DNA of 64,000 nt from Hyaloscypha bicolor E (Eukaryota > Ascomycota > Leotiomycetes > Helotiales > Hyaloscyphaceae), in NCBI RefSeq assembly GCF_002865645.1, contig NW_020194693.1, forward strand, positions 806,001 through 870,000. The letters run 5' to 3'. The notes under the pieces are model-generated. The model was not told the origin of the DNA. It did no database searches and was given only the letters and a program-made list of their open reading frames with translations. Position numbers and translations under genes: made by a program. Of the stretch, positions 13,048 to 23,200 are shown piece by piece (positions within the stretch are counted from its first letter, which is position 1; every line of letters starts with the position of its first letter).

Positions 13048-13640
13048 TGTCCTTTGAATACATCTTTTTTGGATGGATGGTCTCTTTGAAGGGTCCCGTC
13101 GGTAGTCATTTGGTGGTCATTTCAAGTGGGTCTTCGATGACCTCGGGATGGTTTAATGCCGCATTCGGTTAGCAATGAAGGAGAATGATCAGGATGATCA
13201 AGACCATCATCTTCTTGAGGGTATTACCACCTTCGTTAACCACGTTTCCAGACGAGGTAGTGCTAAGGTAATAGAGTTAGAATACTATAAAGGCCGCGAG
13301 GCACCGCTCTACTTGATCCAAGACAGCTTTTCTTATACTTATTACTTCATCCGATTTGAATCGGTTTACTTTCCGATAAATAAGTCTGCTCACTATCCTG
13401 AGCTTCTTTTCAGCTTTTGACGTAATGTGCCTTGTCGAACCTATCGCCTGCAAGATTCATGGCGCAAGAATTTGCGCCCACACTCTCTGCGAAAATATAA
13501 GAGACCCTCTCGGCTGCACCGACGCAATGTATGTGCAGAGACTAATCATCGCAAATCCAGAGGCTATTCGCTATATAAGTACGAAGAACATCTTTCCTTC
13601 CCACTACTCCAGTTCTATCCACAAAGCCATTAATCTAACA

Positions 13641-14091
13641 TTTTCTCCTTTCAGACTTTATACGCAGCTTTAACCGCGACATTGCAGCTAAGAACTCCGA
13701 ATTCAATATTATCCAGCGCGCTGCTCAAGAGGTCATGTCTCTGGTCCCGGCGGTCTTGGATCTGCGCGAGCGAGCATCAACGGCATGTGAATCTTTGCTG
13801 CAGATACTGTCTCAAGGGAAGGAGTCCCAGCTGGCACAGACGCTAGCACGAGAGGGGCTGTTCAAGATGCTTCGAAGCTTGGAATTTGTCCACAACGAGC
13901 AGGAGGTGATATTGCAGAATTACGCCATGATGCTGGAGGGGCTGAGGTTGGTGCTGCAGAAGCTCAGATTGAAGCGCCAAAGGGTTATCACAATGTTGAG
14001 GATCCTTGTGCAAAGAGCACTCGCTGCTAGCACTAGACAAGGGCGGTCTGTTGCTTGCAGATGCAAGGCCCACAAGCTAAGGAAGCTTTAA
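13641..14091 (+). CDS. Hypothetical helical protein, possibly the 3' exon of a small gene
   Basis: An open frame follows a good acceptor (ctttcag, ending near 13653), starting DFIRSFNRDIAAKNSEF and running through MSLVPAVLDLRERASTA to a stop at 14091. It is rich in Leu, Gln, Glu and Arg with heptad-like spacing, which suggests an amphipathic helical or coiled-coil protein. An upstream ORF (13427-13633) could be its first exon, but I cannot fix the splice. I recognise no family. It could be a decayed fragment of a larger gene, because the last 40 residues become strongly basic and low-quality. Confidence 0.3.
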
Positions 14092-14502
14092 GTTACTCTT
14101 GATCGCCGTGCTTAAAGTGACAAGTTGGTTGTTGGGGGATTCTTGTACTTACAGCAACAAATTCATTAATCAACTAGCTATTATGCTAATTCTGGGAGTT
14201 CTAAGCCTTCTTTCTATTATCTAAGGCAAGTATGCCTCTGCAGCTGAGCTAACCTAAAGAGGAGAATCCCGTCTATGGCAGCTAACAAAGTCTTGCTTGG
14301 AGATCTCTGTTGTATTATACTGACTTTGTATTTGGCAAGTGCCTTATTAGAGGCTGGCCGGTTCTATACTTAATAGTCTCGTTTGGTACTTAAGTACGTT
14401 GAGTACAATCTACAGATGCACGCCCGGATCGCGCCGTTGAAGCCGAACTTCAAATCAAACCTATCTACCCGTGCACTGTAATCAAGAAACCATCACGACC
14501 AT

Positions 14503-15981
14503 TTATGGCAACAGCTCATTGACCGGAGGCCACGATGGGACCGGAGCCAGCCCGGACGGCATCTGGATCACCTTTGCCGTCGACCAGTCCTTCATTGCCT
14601 CGATGCAGTGCTCCCTCCCGTAGCCCGTCTCTTTCACGCCTCCAAACGGGATCCCAAGGGTGTTGCGGAAGTAGTTGTTGATAAATGTCATGCCCACATC
14701 GACCTGTCTGCACATGCGGAGCGCGAGCTCCTGGTTGCCAGAGTAAATGGCACAGGTCAGCCCCCATCGCACTTCATTGATGATGGAGACTGCCTCCTCC
14801 TCGCTGTCAAACTTGCATACCGTCACGACCGGGCCAAAGATCTCCTCCTGCGCAATGCGCATGGCGCGCGTGACGTTGGTAAACAGGGTCGGCGGGACAA
14901 AGTAGCCGTCCTTCTCCTCCGGATCGTCTGGGAGCTTCCCCTGTGCTGCAATCGTGGCACCTTCCTCCTCGCCGATGCGGATATACTCCATCACGCGGTC
15001 CTTCTGGGCCTGGGTGATGCACGGCCCCAGGTGCGTGCCTTTCTTCATGCCGTTGCCGGCGCGCAGCTGCCGCACCGCCGCGGCGAGCTTGGCCACAAAC
15101 GCGTCGTGCACGTCGCGATGGATGAGCAGCCGCGATGTCGCCGTACACGCCTCGCCCTTGTTGAAGAACGCGCCTTCGAGCGCGTCTCGCGCGGCGCGAT
15201 GTAGGTCGGCGTCGGGGAACACGACCAGAGCGTTCTTGCCGCCGAGCTCGAGCACGGTCGGCTTGACGAGAGCCGCCGCCGTCCTCACCACGGCAGCGCC
15301 CGCGCTCGTGGACCCGGTGATTGACACCATCTTCACCAGCGGGTGGGCCGTCAGCGCCTGGGGCACCTCCGGCCCGAGCCCCGGCACGTACTGCACCACG
15401 CCCCGCGGCAGCACCGTGTTGAGGATGTCGATGATGTGCATCGAGGTCAGCGGCGCCTGCTCGCCGGGCTTGATGATGATGGTGTTGCCCATGGCAATGC
15501 AGGGCGCGCTCTTGCCGGCCGTGTGGATGGGCGGCCAGTTGAAGGGCAGGATGCCGCCGCACACGCCGTGCGGCTCGCGGGTCACGGAGCGGTACACGGA
15601 GCCCGAGTCGTAGAACTCGCCCGGGAGCTTGTCGACGAGCGAGCCAAAGTATCGATAAACGGCGCTGACAAAGTTGACGTCCACCATGCGCGCATCGGAA
15701 ACGAGCTTGCCATTCTCTGAGCACAACAGTTCGGCGAGCTCATCAACATGCTTTTCGACCGCGTCGGCGCACTGGAAGAGAAGCTGCGAGCGCCGTGTGA
15801 GTGGCGTCTTTTTCCATTCTTTGAAGGCGACGTGGGCGACCTGAACAGCCTTGTCCAAGGTGCTCTTGTCACCGGCGCGTACGGTTGCGATTACGGCGCC
15901 TGTAGCTGGATTGTGAACTTCAAAGTCCTTGGTCGGGTCTGACGAGGAGTATTCGCAAATGATGGTCTTTGGTGCTCCCAT
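14503..15981 (-). CDS. NAD(P)-dependent aldehyde dehydrogenase (CitD-like)
   Basis: This is a single exon of 492 residues, the usual ALDH length. Visible motifs are the Asn of LPFNWPP, the cofactor-loop ITGSTSAGA, the general-base Glu in VLELGGKNALVVFPDAD, the nucleophile Cys in NKGEACTAT, EEIFGPVV and the C-terminal PFGGVKETGYGRE. The enzyme should oxidise an aldehyde to a carboxylic acid. It is the left-most enzyme gene of the polyketide cluster, and the citrinin pathway uses an ALDH (CitD) to form the aromatic carboxylic acid, so that is its likely role. The middle of the gene (about 14950-15620) is very rich in G/C at third positions, unlike its neighbours. This creates several long false ORFs in the other frames. 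Confidence 0.9.
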   Translation of the reverse strand: MGAPKTIICEYSSSDPTKDFEVHNPATGAVIATVRAGDKSTLDKAVQVAHVAFKEWKKTPLTRRSQLLFQCADAVEKHVDELAELLCSENGKLVSDARMVDVNFVSAVYRYFGSLVDKLPGEFYDSGSVYRSVTREPHGVCGGILPFNWPPIHTAGKSAPCIAMGNTIIIKPGEQAPLTSMHIIDILNTVLPRGVVQYVPGLGPEVPQALTAHPLVKMVSITGSTSAGAAVVRTAAALVKPTVLELGGKNALVVFPDADLHRAARDALEGAFFNKGEACTATSRLLIHRDVHDAFVAKLAAAVRQLRAGNGMKKGTHLGPCITQAQKDRVMEYIRIGEEEGATIAAQGKLPDDPEEKDGYFVPPTLFTNVTRAMRIAQEEIFGPVVTVCKFDSEEEAVSIINEVRWGLTCAIYSGNQELALRMCRQVDVGMTFINNYFRNTLGIPFGGVKETGYGREHCIEAMKDWSTAKVIQMPSGLAPVPSWPPVNELLP

Positions 15982-16623
15982 TGTGGCTGCTGGATTCCTT
16001 GCTCTTTCGATCGACCTATGGAAGTACGGTGAAAGTGATCTGGGAACGAAGCCAGAGCGGCAAGATTTACTTGGTTTGTTGTAATGTATTACCTATCCTG
16101 GTCCAGACGTCAACATAAATACAATCAGGCCATCAGTTCTAAAGTCTTTGGATAAAAGTAGCCTGGCCAACGGAATTAAAGGACATGAAAATCAAAAGTC
16201 CCGAAGCCGCTGTTAACCCCGAATGTCAGCGTTGTTAGCATCAGGAAACTCTATGTAATAACGCCTACACTACATTGACGAGGTTGCTCGCTAACGGCAA
16301 TTCTTTAACTCCGGCTGCATGCTTAATTCGAGCGGAGTTTTAATATGCCCTTGCGAACGGTACATGGACAAATAACTACCTGCATCTTTGTGTCAGCACT
16401 AAGGCAAGTGTTGCATAGTGCCGATTCCTCTTTGCATAGCAGGGTCCACAGGTGGTACCCATGATATCCGTTCCAGTGTTGCGGTGGGATGGCTGATTTC
16501 TTAACGGCTCTCTATGGCATATATACCATCTCCACGCAAAGTTCGCCTGTGTCAGGTCTATGACTTTAAGTTGCATCAATCCGAAAGCCTTCTTTCTACA
16601 TATTGCAGTTTCACTTGAGCATC
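15982..16623. other. Intergenic region, divergent promoters of ALDH and cupin genes
   Basis: No open frame of note. The two flanking genes point away from each other, so this region should hold both promoters. A TATA-like tatatacc lies near 16520, about 100 bp before the cupin start. No repeat was recognised. Confidence 0.4.
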
Positions 16624-17265
16624 ATGGCGAGTAAAGAGCCTATCACGCACTTTGGGCTGCGCCCCGCAACGCGATTTACGACCTCCGTTGACGCCAATGG
16701 AAAGGGTGTTTTCACCAAAGCCGATCAGGGGGACTTCGAAGCAACCATGGGAGACGGAAGAGTGGCTCGGTTTGACCTTTTTCAGGCAAACCAGGTCCCC
16801 GTCAACATGAACGACGATGCAGATATCAAGTACTCTGCTGCGAACCAGGTAACGAATACCCCCTCTTTTTTTGGTGTACCGGCTGTTCCAAGACGCAGCG
16901 TACAGCCATTATTGACAAGTTTTCTTCAGCCAGGCTTACACGTACCCAACGGCGTGGCTTTTCGCATGACGGATTTCGCACCCGAAGGTGGATCCGATTG
17001 GCATCGCGCAGCACTTTTCGCGTTTGTCATCGTCGTGGAAGGGGAGTTCGAGCTTAGCCTTGATGGCGGCGAGTCGAAGGTCTTGCTCCCAGGGGACACT
17101 ACTCTTGTGCGCGGTCCGTCTCACAAAGTCCGCAATCCATCCACCACTCGGCCTTGTCGCACTTTATGGGTGCTACTGGATGTTACTCCTACCCATATTA
17201 ATGGTAAACTCCTTAAGCATGAAATGGGGCAACATTCGGGAGAGTACCAGGAGGGTTCTAAGTAG
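16624..17265 (+). CDS. Cupin-domain protein
   Basis: An intron-less ORF of 213 residues starts at the ATG at 16624 ([14 protein letters not shown]); an in-frame ATG seven codons earlier (16603) is also possible. The C-terminal half contains a single cupin barrel. Motif 1 is recognisable around [20 protein letters not shown], although only one His is present of the two usual. Motif 2 is around [19 protein letters not shown]. The small barrel could act as an isomerase, dioxygenase or binding protein; with an incomplete metal site, catalysis is uncertain. It sits between the aldehyde dehydrogenase and the Fe(II) oxygenase and so is probably co-regulated with the polyketide cluster, but I know of no cupin in the canonical citrinin gene set. 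Confidence 0.8.
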   Translation: MASKEPITHFGLRPATRFTTSVDANGKGVFTKADQGDFEATMGDGRVARFDLFQANQVPVNMNDDADIKYSAANQVTNTPSFFGVPAVPRRSVQPLLTSFLQPGLHVPNGVAFRMTDFAPEGGSDWHRAALFAFVIVVEGEFELSLDGGESKVLLPGDTTLVRGPSHKVRNPSTTRPCRTLWVLLDVTPTHINGKLLKHEMGQHSGEYQEGSK

Positions 17266-17695
17266 CCAACGATTCACAAACCCGTGGAATCGATTCTTCA
17301 GTTCTTATCTTCGCAAAGTCGTGTAAAATCCAGAATTGAATACATCCATTCATTCACAGAAGGGCCTATTCAGTTAGAGAGCAAGGATTGTTTAAACTTT
17401 TGTAACTTCTGCATTGGATCTCGCATCTTCAATGATCTCGCGTTGATAGACAGACAGACTACGCCTTTGCTTCTCTCAGTTGATTGGATTGGTGGTTTGT
17501 AACGAGTACAAAGGGTACGAGGTATTGAAATGTCGTGGAACTGCGGCCGTTCGATATGTGAAGTCTTTCTGGCTCTTTGCCATTCACGTTCCATCGAGGA
17601 TTATCAGGGCAGCAAATAACTCAAAGAGAAATTCTGATCCTCAGTTCAAGTCGACAAGGTACATAATTAAATCGTGCTTTGAGCATGGGGCAATC

Positions 17696-18694
17696 CTACT
17701 TGACATAAGTCGTGTTCCTCTTCCCAAGCATGTACTCCTCCACGGTTATAAGTTCCTCATCCTCGCCTACTGGCTGACCAATCTTATCCAACCTTCTCAA
17801 CTTGTAATCCACATTGCCATCCATGAAGAATACAACACTATACCGATCTGTCTCATTCTGGTTGATGACCCGGTGCATACTGCTCTTGTACTCCCCACCG
17901 GTAATCATTGTCATCATATCAGCTACGTTGATCACGAAAGCACCAGGCTTCGGCGGCACAGGTACCCAAGAACGCGTTTCCCGGTCGAGGATTTCCAAGC
18001 CGTCGTGCGAGTCCTGTAGGAGCAGCGTGACACCGCCAAAGTCCGTGTGTGCGCTGCTGCCGAGTTGCCTGGTCTTGCCAGCGACATGCTTCGGGGTGGG
18101 TGGGTAGTGCAGGAGCCGCAGGGGGCACGCTGGCTCATGAGCCTTCCACTCGTCGAAGACGTTGGGTCCGTAGGGCAGCGTCGAGGCGATGAGGTCCATG
18201 ACCGTCCAGCACAGCTGCATGATGCTCTTGTAGTAAGTCTCTACTGGTGTGCGAAACTCCGAGTAAGGGAGCACGTCGGGCGATGGCCAGACGTTCTGTC
18301 CCGCGAAGAAGCGCTTGTTCTGCACACGCACATCGTCACGCGGCAAGTCGATGCCTGCGAGGAAGCCCTCTTTGAGATCGGGCAGGACGTCGGTCTCGTA
18401 GACTTGGGCACCAACTAGCTCATATCCGCGGAAACCGGCGTTTTTGGTGAAGTTGAGGTCTTGTTTGATTTCTTTTGGAAGGGCGAAGAACTTGGCCGCC
18501 GCGGCGAAGATATCCTTTATAACGGCAGGGGGGAAGCCGTGGCCAGTCAGTTGGAAGAAGCCAGTTGATGTGCAGGCTCTGCGAACTTCATTGACGACAT
18601 GTTGGCCAGATGGGCTGCCAGGGTCTTCGAGCCAAGGGGCGATGTTGATATCGGGGAGGTAGAAGGAGGATGTGGTGGCACTGGCAGCAGGCAT
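17696..18694 (-). CDS. citB: 2-oxoglutarate/Fe(II)-dependent oxygenase (CitB-like)
   Basis: A single exon of 332 residues from the ATG at 18694; an ATG three codons upstream (18703) is less likely. The N-terminal SFYLPDINIAPWL and the STGFFQLTGHGFP block are typical of the isopenicillin-N-synthase-like DIOX_N region. The C-terminal 2OG-Fe(II) domain has the metal triad His-x-Asp in SSAHTDFGG, the distal His in SSMHRVIN and the 2-oxoglutarate-binding Arg-x-Ser in DRYSVVFF. Overall pattern and length resemble CitB (Mrl2), which oxidises a C-methyl group of the citrinin precursor. TropC-type tropolone ring-expansion oxygenases belong to the same superfamily and are the main alternative. It is transcribed divergently from the NR-PKS across a 1.6-kb region that contains a TA-type MITE. 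Confidence 0.85.
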   Translation of the reverse strand: MPAASATTSSFYLPDINIAPWLEDPGSPSGQHVVNEVRRACTSTGFFQLTGHGFPPAVIKDIFAAAAKFFALPKEIKQDLNFTKNAGFRGYELVGAQVYETDVLPDLKEGFLAGIDLPRDDVRVQNKRFFAGQNVWPSPDVLPYSEFRTPVETYYKSIMQLCWTVMDLIASTLPYGPNVFDEWKAHEPACPLRLLHYPPTPKHVAGKTRQLGSSAHTDFGGVTLLLQDSHDGLEILDRETRSWVPVPPKPGAFVINVADMMTMITGGEYKSSMHRVINQNETDRYSVVFFMDGNVDYKLRRLDKIGQPVGEDEELITVEEYMLGKRNTTYVK

Positions 18695-20281
18695 TGTGCA
18701 CAAGTTTTATCGACAGGTGAAATGCAATGGGGTGTGAATTGGATGCAACCTGGGAGTCTTGGAGCTATACGGGGCCGCGATCTTGATGAACGACCACACC
18801 CGCAGAGGTCCTGTTATTGCAGACATCACGGTGTTTGTCTGTGCAACTGATTAGCTGACTTCGACTGTTGATAATCACTTCCATCCATGTTGAGAGGTGC
18901 TTGGGTGAAATCCATGCCCCTTTAGGCGCAGCGTTTCCTCGGGGGAAAAGAAGTGAAATAAAAGCTTAGAAGTGATCACCGTGGCTTTCCTGACACAGTA
19001 TTATTGAAGCGCAAAGAAGTTTCGCGCGTTGCAAGCGAGATCCAGAAGCTTGCGCCGCTCACGAGTATCGGCTGATTTGATGAGCCCGTAGGATTCAGAC
19101 CATTATGGAGTACACGCTGTACGAAGGCGACGGGGGAATAGTTTTAGTGGGGTTCGCTAGCAAAAATGCTCGGTTGCACAGCAAATCAAAATGGAAGGAT
19201 TTTTTCGCCCGTCGCCTTAGCAGTTTTGCCATCGTCAACGTGTTTTTTTCTAGAGTTTGAACGAGCAGTCGCACAGCATCGTCCTCGATCCACTGGGGCT
19301 CCATGGCGACCACAGCGATAGCGGTCATGGTGTCAGATTCTGAGATGCGAGTTCAGGCTGCGCCAAGCAATAGTCGTTCTTCCGGGAGGAGTATGGCTGC
19401 ATGCAGGCTGAGAAACTCGGCAGTTTAATTATTAAGTAACCTTAAGGTTCTGGCGCCTCATCATCGAGCCGGGCTTTTGTTTCGGATAAAAGTTGCCTTC
19501 AACGCAGCACACAAAGCTTCTAGAATCTGACAATCATCCGTGCATTATACTTGCTGCCCAGAAGAAAACTGACCGGCGCATCCGTATCGAACTTCGAAGC
19601 CTTACGAGCCTGCGCCCGTAAGTCTGTGGTTTCCAGGCTCGTTTTTTCGCCTAATTTTTGCTCCTTCTTCAAAAGTCGCAGTTTAATATTAAGTAGTACG
19701 CAAGAACTTAATAGAACCTTGTAAAATATAGTTTTCTGCGAAGAATTTGCTTGATATCTTTGTGCTTTGAATTTAGAAACAAAATCCCGGGAATTGAGAA
19801 AGTTTAAAGTTCCTTCGGGGGTTTCAGGCCTGAAAAGCACAGACTTACGGGCGCAGGCTCGTTAGGACTTTAACGTTGTCCCGAACACGAAAGCTGACCT
19901 ACTGAGGAGATACCCGGGTTGGTAGGTGAGAATATGTAGGGCCCGAACATGGAGCAAATAATGCTCGGAGATTTGGAGAAACGATGTTATCTATCGTGAT
20001 GACCACAGTTTGATCGATTCGGCTTTACTCAGGTTCTCTCCTCTGTAAGCTAGATGGTATATTTCTATAGTCGACATGGAAGCCAGAATAAAGTCTTGGA
20101 GTCGGAAGCAGAAGCAACCACGCCACTTCAACACGCTCTCTGATCACGCTTGATGCAGTCTTGTGTTGTAACTGCCTGGTCCAGCAATATCCTTCCTCCT
20201 TCATCAGATTCTAAGGTTCCACGCCGGTTCTATACCCAACTCAAATCCTTTCTCGCGTTCGTTTGACCGCCGTCCGGAACA
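18695..20281. promoter_or_regulatory. Divergent intergenic region between Fe(II) oxygenase and NR-PKS
   Basis: The oxygenase and the NR-PKS are divergent, so this 1.6-kb region must contain both promoters. It holds a 260-bp TA-type MITE (about 19603-19864). Small ORFs here, such as 19095-19328 on the minus strand, lack support. No specific regulator site could be assigned. Confidence 0.5.
19603..19864. repeat. TA-type MITE family 2, copy 1
   Basis: Terminal inverted repeats of about 24 bp (ACGAGCCTGCGCCCGTAAG at the left, its inverse at the right) flank a 260-bp non-coding element bordered by TA dinucleotides, as in Tc1/mariner-derived MITEs. A second copy in reverse orientation lies at 49721-49985, with shared interior words such as ttaatattaagtagtacgca. 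It sits in the promoter region of the NR-PKS. Confidence 0.85.
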
Positions 20282-23200
20282 ATGGCGCCGCAATCGCTAT
20301 CACAGTCTGCCATCTTGGCCTTGATATTTGGTCCTCAGGCAATGAGCTTCGACCTCGGTTCCTTCAACACTTTGCGCTCTAGACTGGTCAAGAACAGTCG
20401 TGGTCAATGGGCTCTGAATGCGATAGCTACATTACCTACCGAATGGAACGCCGTCTCCAGCAGTGTTGCGATATTGAAGCAATATGATGGTGGAAAGCTT
20501 TTACAGGACCTGAACGAATGGCTGAAGACAGGTCATGTCCCACCATCGACAGTACCCTTTCCGAACGTCCTTCTGGCTCCGTTGGTAGTGACCGACCATG
20601 TGATTTCATATCTGGACTTCTTACACTCAGCTTTTCCCGACTTGGACGACGACCAAGAGCTTCCCGCGGCAGCAAAGAAATCTCTGGAGACACTTGGCCT
20701 CTCTTTAGGCACTCTGAGCGCCTTTGCAATTTCCTCGTCGTCGACTCTTTCTGACGTTGAAAAGTATGGCGCTGTTGCAATCAGACTTGCGATGCTTGTC
20801 GGAGCTGTGGGAGATGCAGAAGACCTGTCACGGAATCCTGAGGAAAGAGCCTTGTCTTTCTCGGTATTCTGGAAATCCACCGAGTTACACAACTTGATGC
20901 TCGATACGTTGAAAGCCATTCCAGAGGTAAGTCAAACGCCCTCAAGACGATCTATATGAGCACAATCTGATCAAAAGCTTTATCAGGCATATGTTTCGGT
21001 TGCGGTTGACGAGAAACGCTCCACTATCACGACGTCCAAATCGACAGCCCTAAATCATATGCAACAACTCAGGTCATCCGGTCTTTACGTTGCCGAAGTC
21101 TCCATGCGTGGACGATTCCACTGGGACGGGCACGAGAGCACCCTCCTGGAGCTGGTACAATACTGTGATCAACATGCCCAGTTTCAATTTCCTCATCCAT
21201 CCAAAATGGTATTACCAAGCCGCTCAATTACTGGGGGTCAATACATCACCGAAAGCGATGGAAACCTACATACAATAGCGCTGCGTGCGATCCTTGTCGA
21301 CCTGTCTCAATGGCATAAAACCATCGCCAACGCTTATGATTCCGACTCGGCCGAAAGAATAAAGTCAGTGACCTGTTTTGGGCCGGAGCGTTGCGTGCCG
21401 CCTGCATTGGTGCGCAGATTGGGCTCAAAATTGACCCATGTCTTGGACTTGGATCTATCTAGTTCCGAACTGCCCAAGCAGCTATTTCGGTCGGTCATCA
21501 CACCCTCTGTCAATGGAACAACAGTCCCGACATTAGCGAATGGGTCGGCGAAGCCACAGCAGCTACCTATTGTTGATGACCCGAACGACGAAAGAGTTGC
21601 CGTCATTGGCATGGCCTGCAACGTTCCGGGCGGTGAAGACACGGACGAGTTCTGGGAGATTTTGGTTGCTGGACAATCCCAGCATCAGGAATTGCCTCGG
21701 GGCACCGGCCGATTCCAATTCGAGACGCCTTGGAGGGAGCCGTACACCAAGACCAAGTGGTACGGTAATCTGATCAAGGATTATGACGTTTTCGATCATA
21801 AATTCTTCAAGAAGGGGCCTCGGGAAATTTTGAACACGGAGCCGCAACATCGATTACTATTGCATGCTGCATATCAGGCCCTGGAGCAGGCTGGCTACTT
21901 CTCGAAGCCGGACTACAATAAACACATTGCCTGCTTCCTGGGACCTGGACACGTCGACTATGCAAGTAGCGTCAACTGTTACGCGCCCAATGCCTGCACA
22001 GCTACAGGCAGCCTAAAGAGCATGTGTGCCGGCAAGATTAGCCATCACTTCGGTTGGACTGGCCCTATCCTTACCCTCGATACTGCATGCTCGTCTTCCT
22101 GCGTGGCAATCCATTATGCTTGTCGTTCCATCCTTAGTGGCGAAGTTACTGCTGCTCTTGCTGGTGGAAGTAATCTCTTATCAAGCGTGGAGTGGTACGA
22201 GAATCTGTCGGGCGCGCAATTCCTCAGTCCTACAGGGCAGTGCAAGCCATTCGACGCCAACGCTGATGGCTACTGCAGAAGTGATGGAATTGGTCTTGTC
22301 TTCTTGAAGAAGTTGTCTACCGCCATCACAGACGGCGATCAGGTGTACGGCGTCATCGCGGGTTCCAAGGTTTACCAGAATATCGGGTCAACGACAATCA
22401 CGGTGCCTAATGGTGATTCATTGGCTACCCTATTCCGGGATATTACCAAACAGGCCCGTATCGATCCGACAAGGGTGTCGGTAGTCGAGGCGCATGGCAC
22501 AGGTACGCCAGTTGGTGACCCAGCAGAGTACGAGGCTATCTGCAGGATCTTGGGAGGGTCCCAACGCACTGATGCGTTATCCCTATCGTCTGTCAAGGGA
22601 TTGTTTGGTCACACCGAAGGTGCTTCTGGCGTGTGCTCACTTCTCAAGGTACTGTTGATGATGCACGAAGGGGTGATTCCTCCACAGGCAAGCTTTCGTT
22701 CCATCAACCCGGCTATCAAAGCAACACCACAGGACAACATCGAAATTCCGACCCGTTTGACCCCGTGGAAACCCGAAACGCGGATTGCTCTCATCAACAA
22801 TTATGGAGCTTCAGGGTCCAACTCTTCGCTGGTGGTCACGGAGCCGCCTGCTTCTGGGCCGGATGGCCGTGAATTGTTGAAAGGCAAAACATTCCCATTC
22901 TGGATTCCTGGACTTGATGACAAAAGCATCCAAAGGTATGCTGCAAAATTTCGGGCCTGGATTCAACGGCATTCTTCTTCGAAGAAAGACTTGTCAGTGC
23001 GCAATTTGTCCTTCCAGTTGGCCTTCCAGACCAACCGTGACCTTCCACAAGTTTCGATCTTCAAAGCCAACTCTTCGTCCGACTTAGAGTCCAAACTCAC
23101 AGCGTTCGAGAAGGGCGGTACGGCCATGGCATCGTCTGCAATTGCATCCCGAAAGCCCGTTATTCTATGCTTTGGCGGCCAAATCTCCACTTACATCGGT

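Noticed and set aside
14807..15724. Long alternative ORFs (305 and 219 codons) overlapping the aldehyde dehydrogenase
   Set aside because: They are Arg/Ala-rich products of GC-rich third positions in the true ALDH frame, with no domain character.
16849..16898. Possible intron in the cupin gene (gtaacg...cgcag)
   Set aside because: It is 50 nt and its removal would break the reading frame; the unspliced frame stays open throughout.
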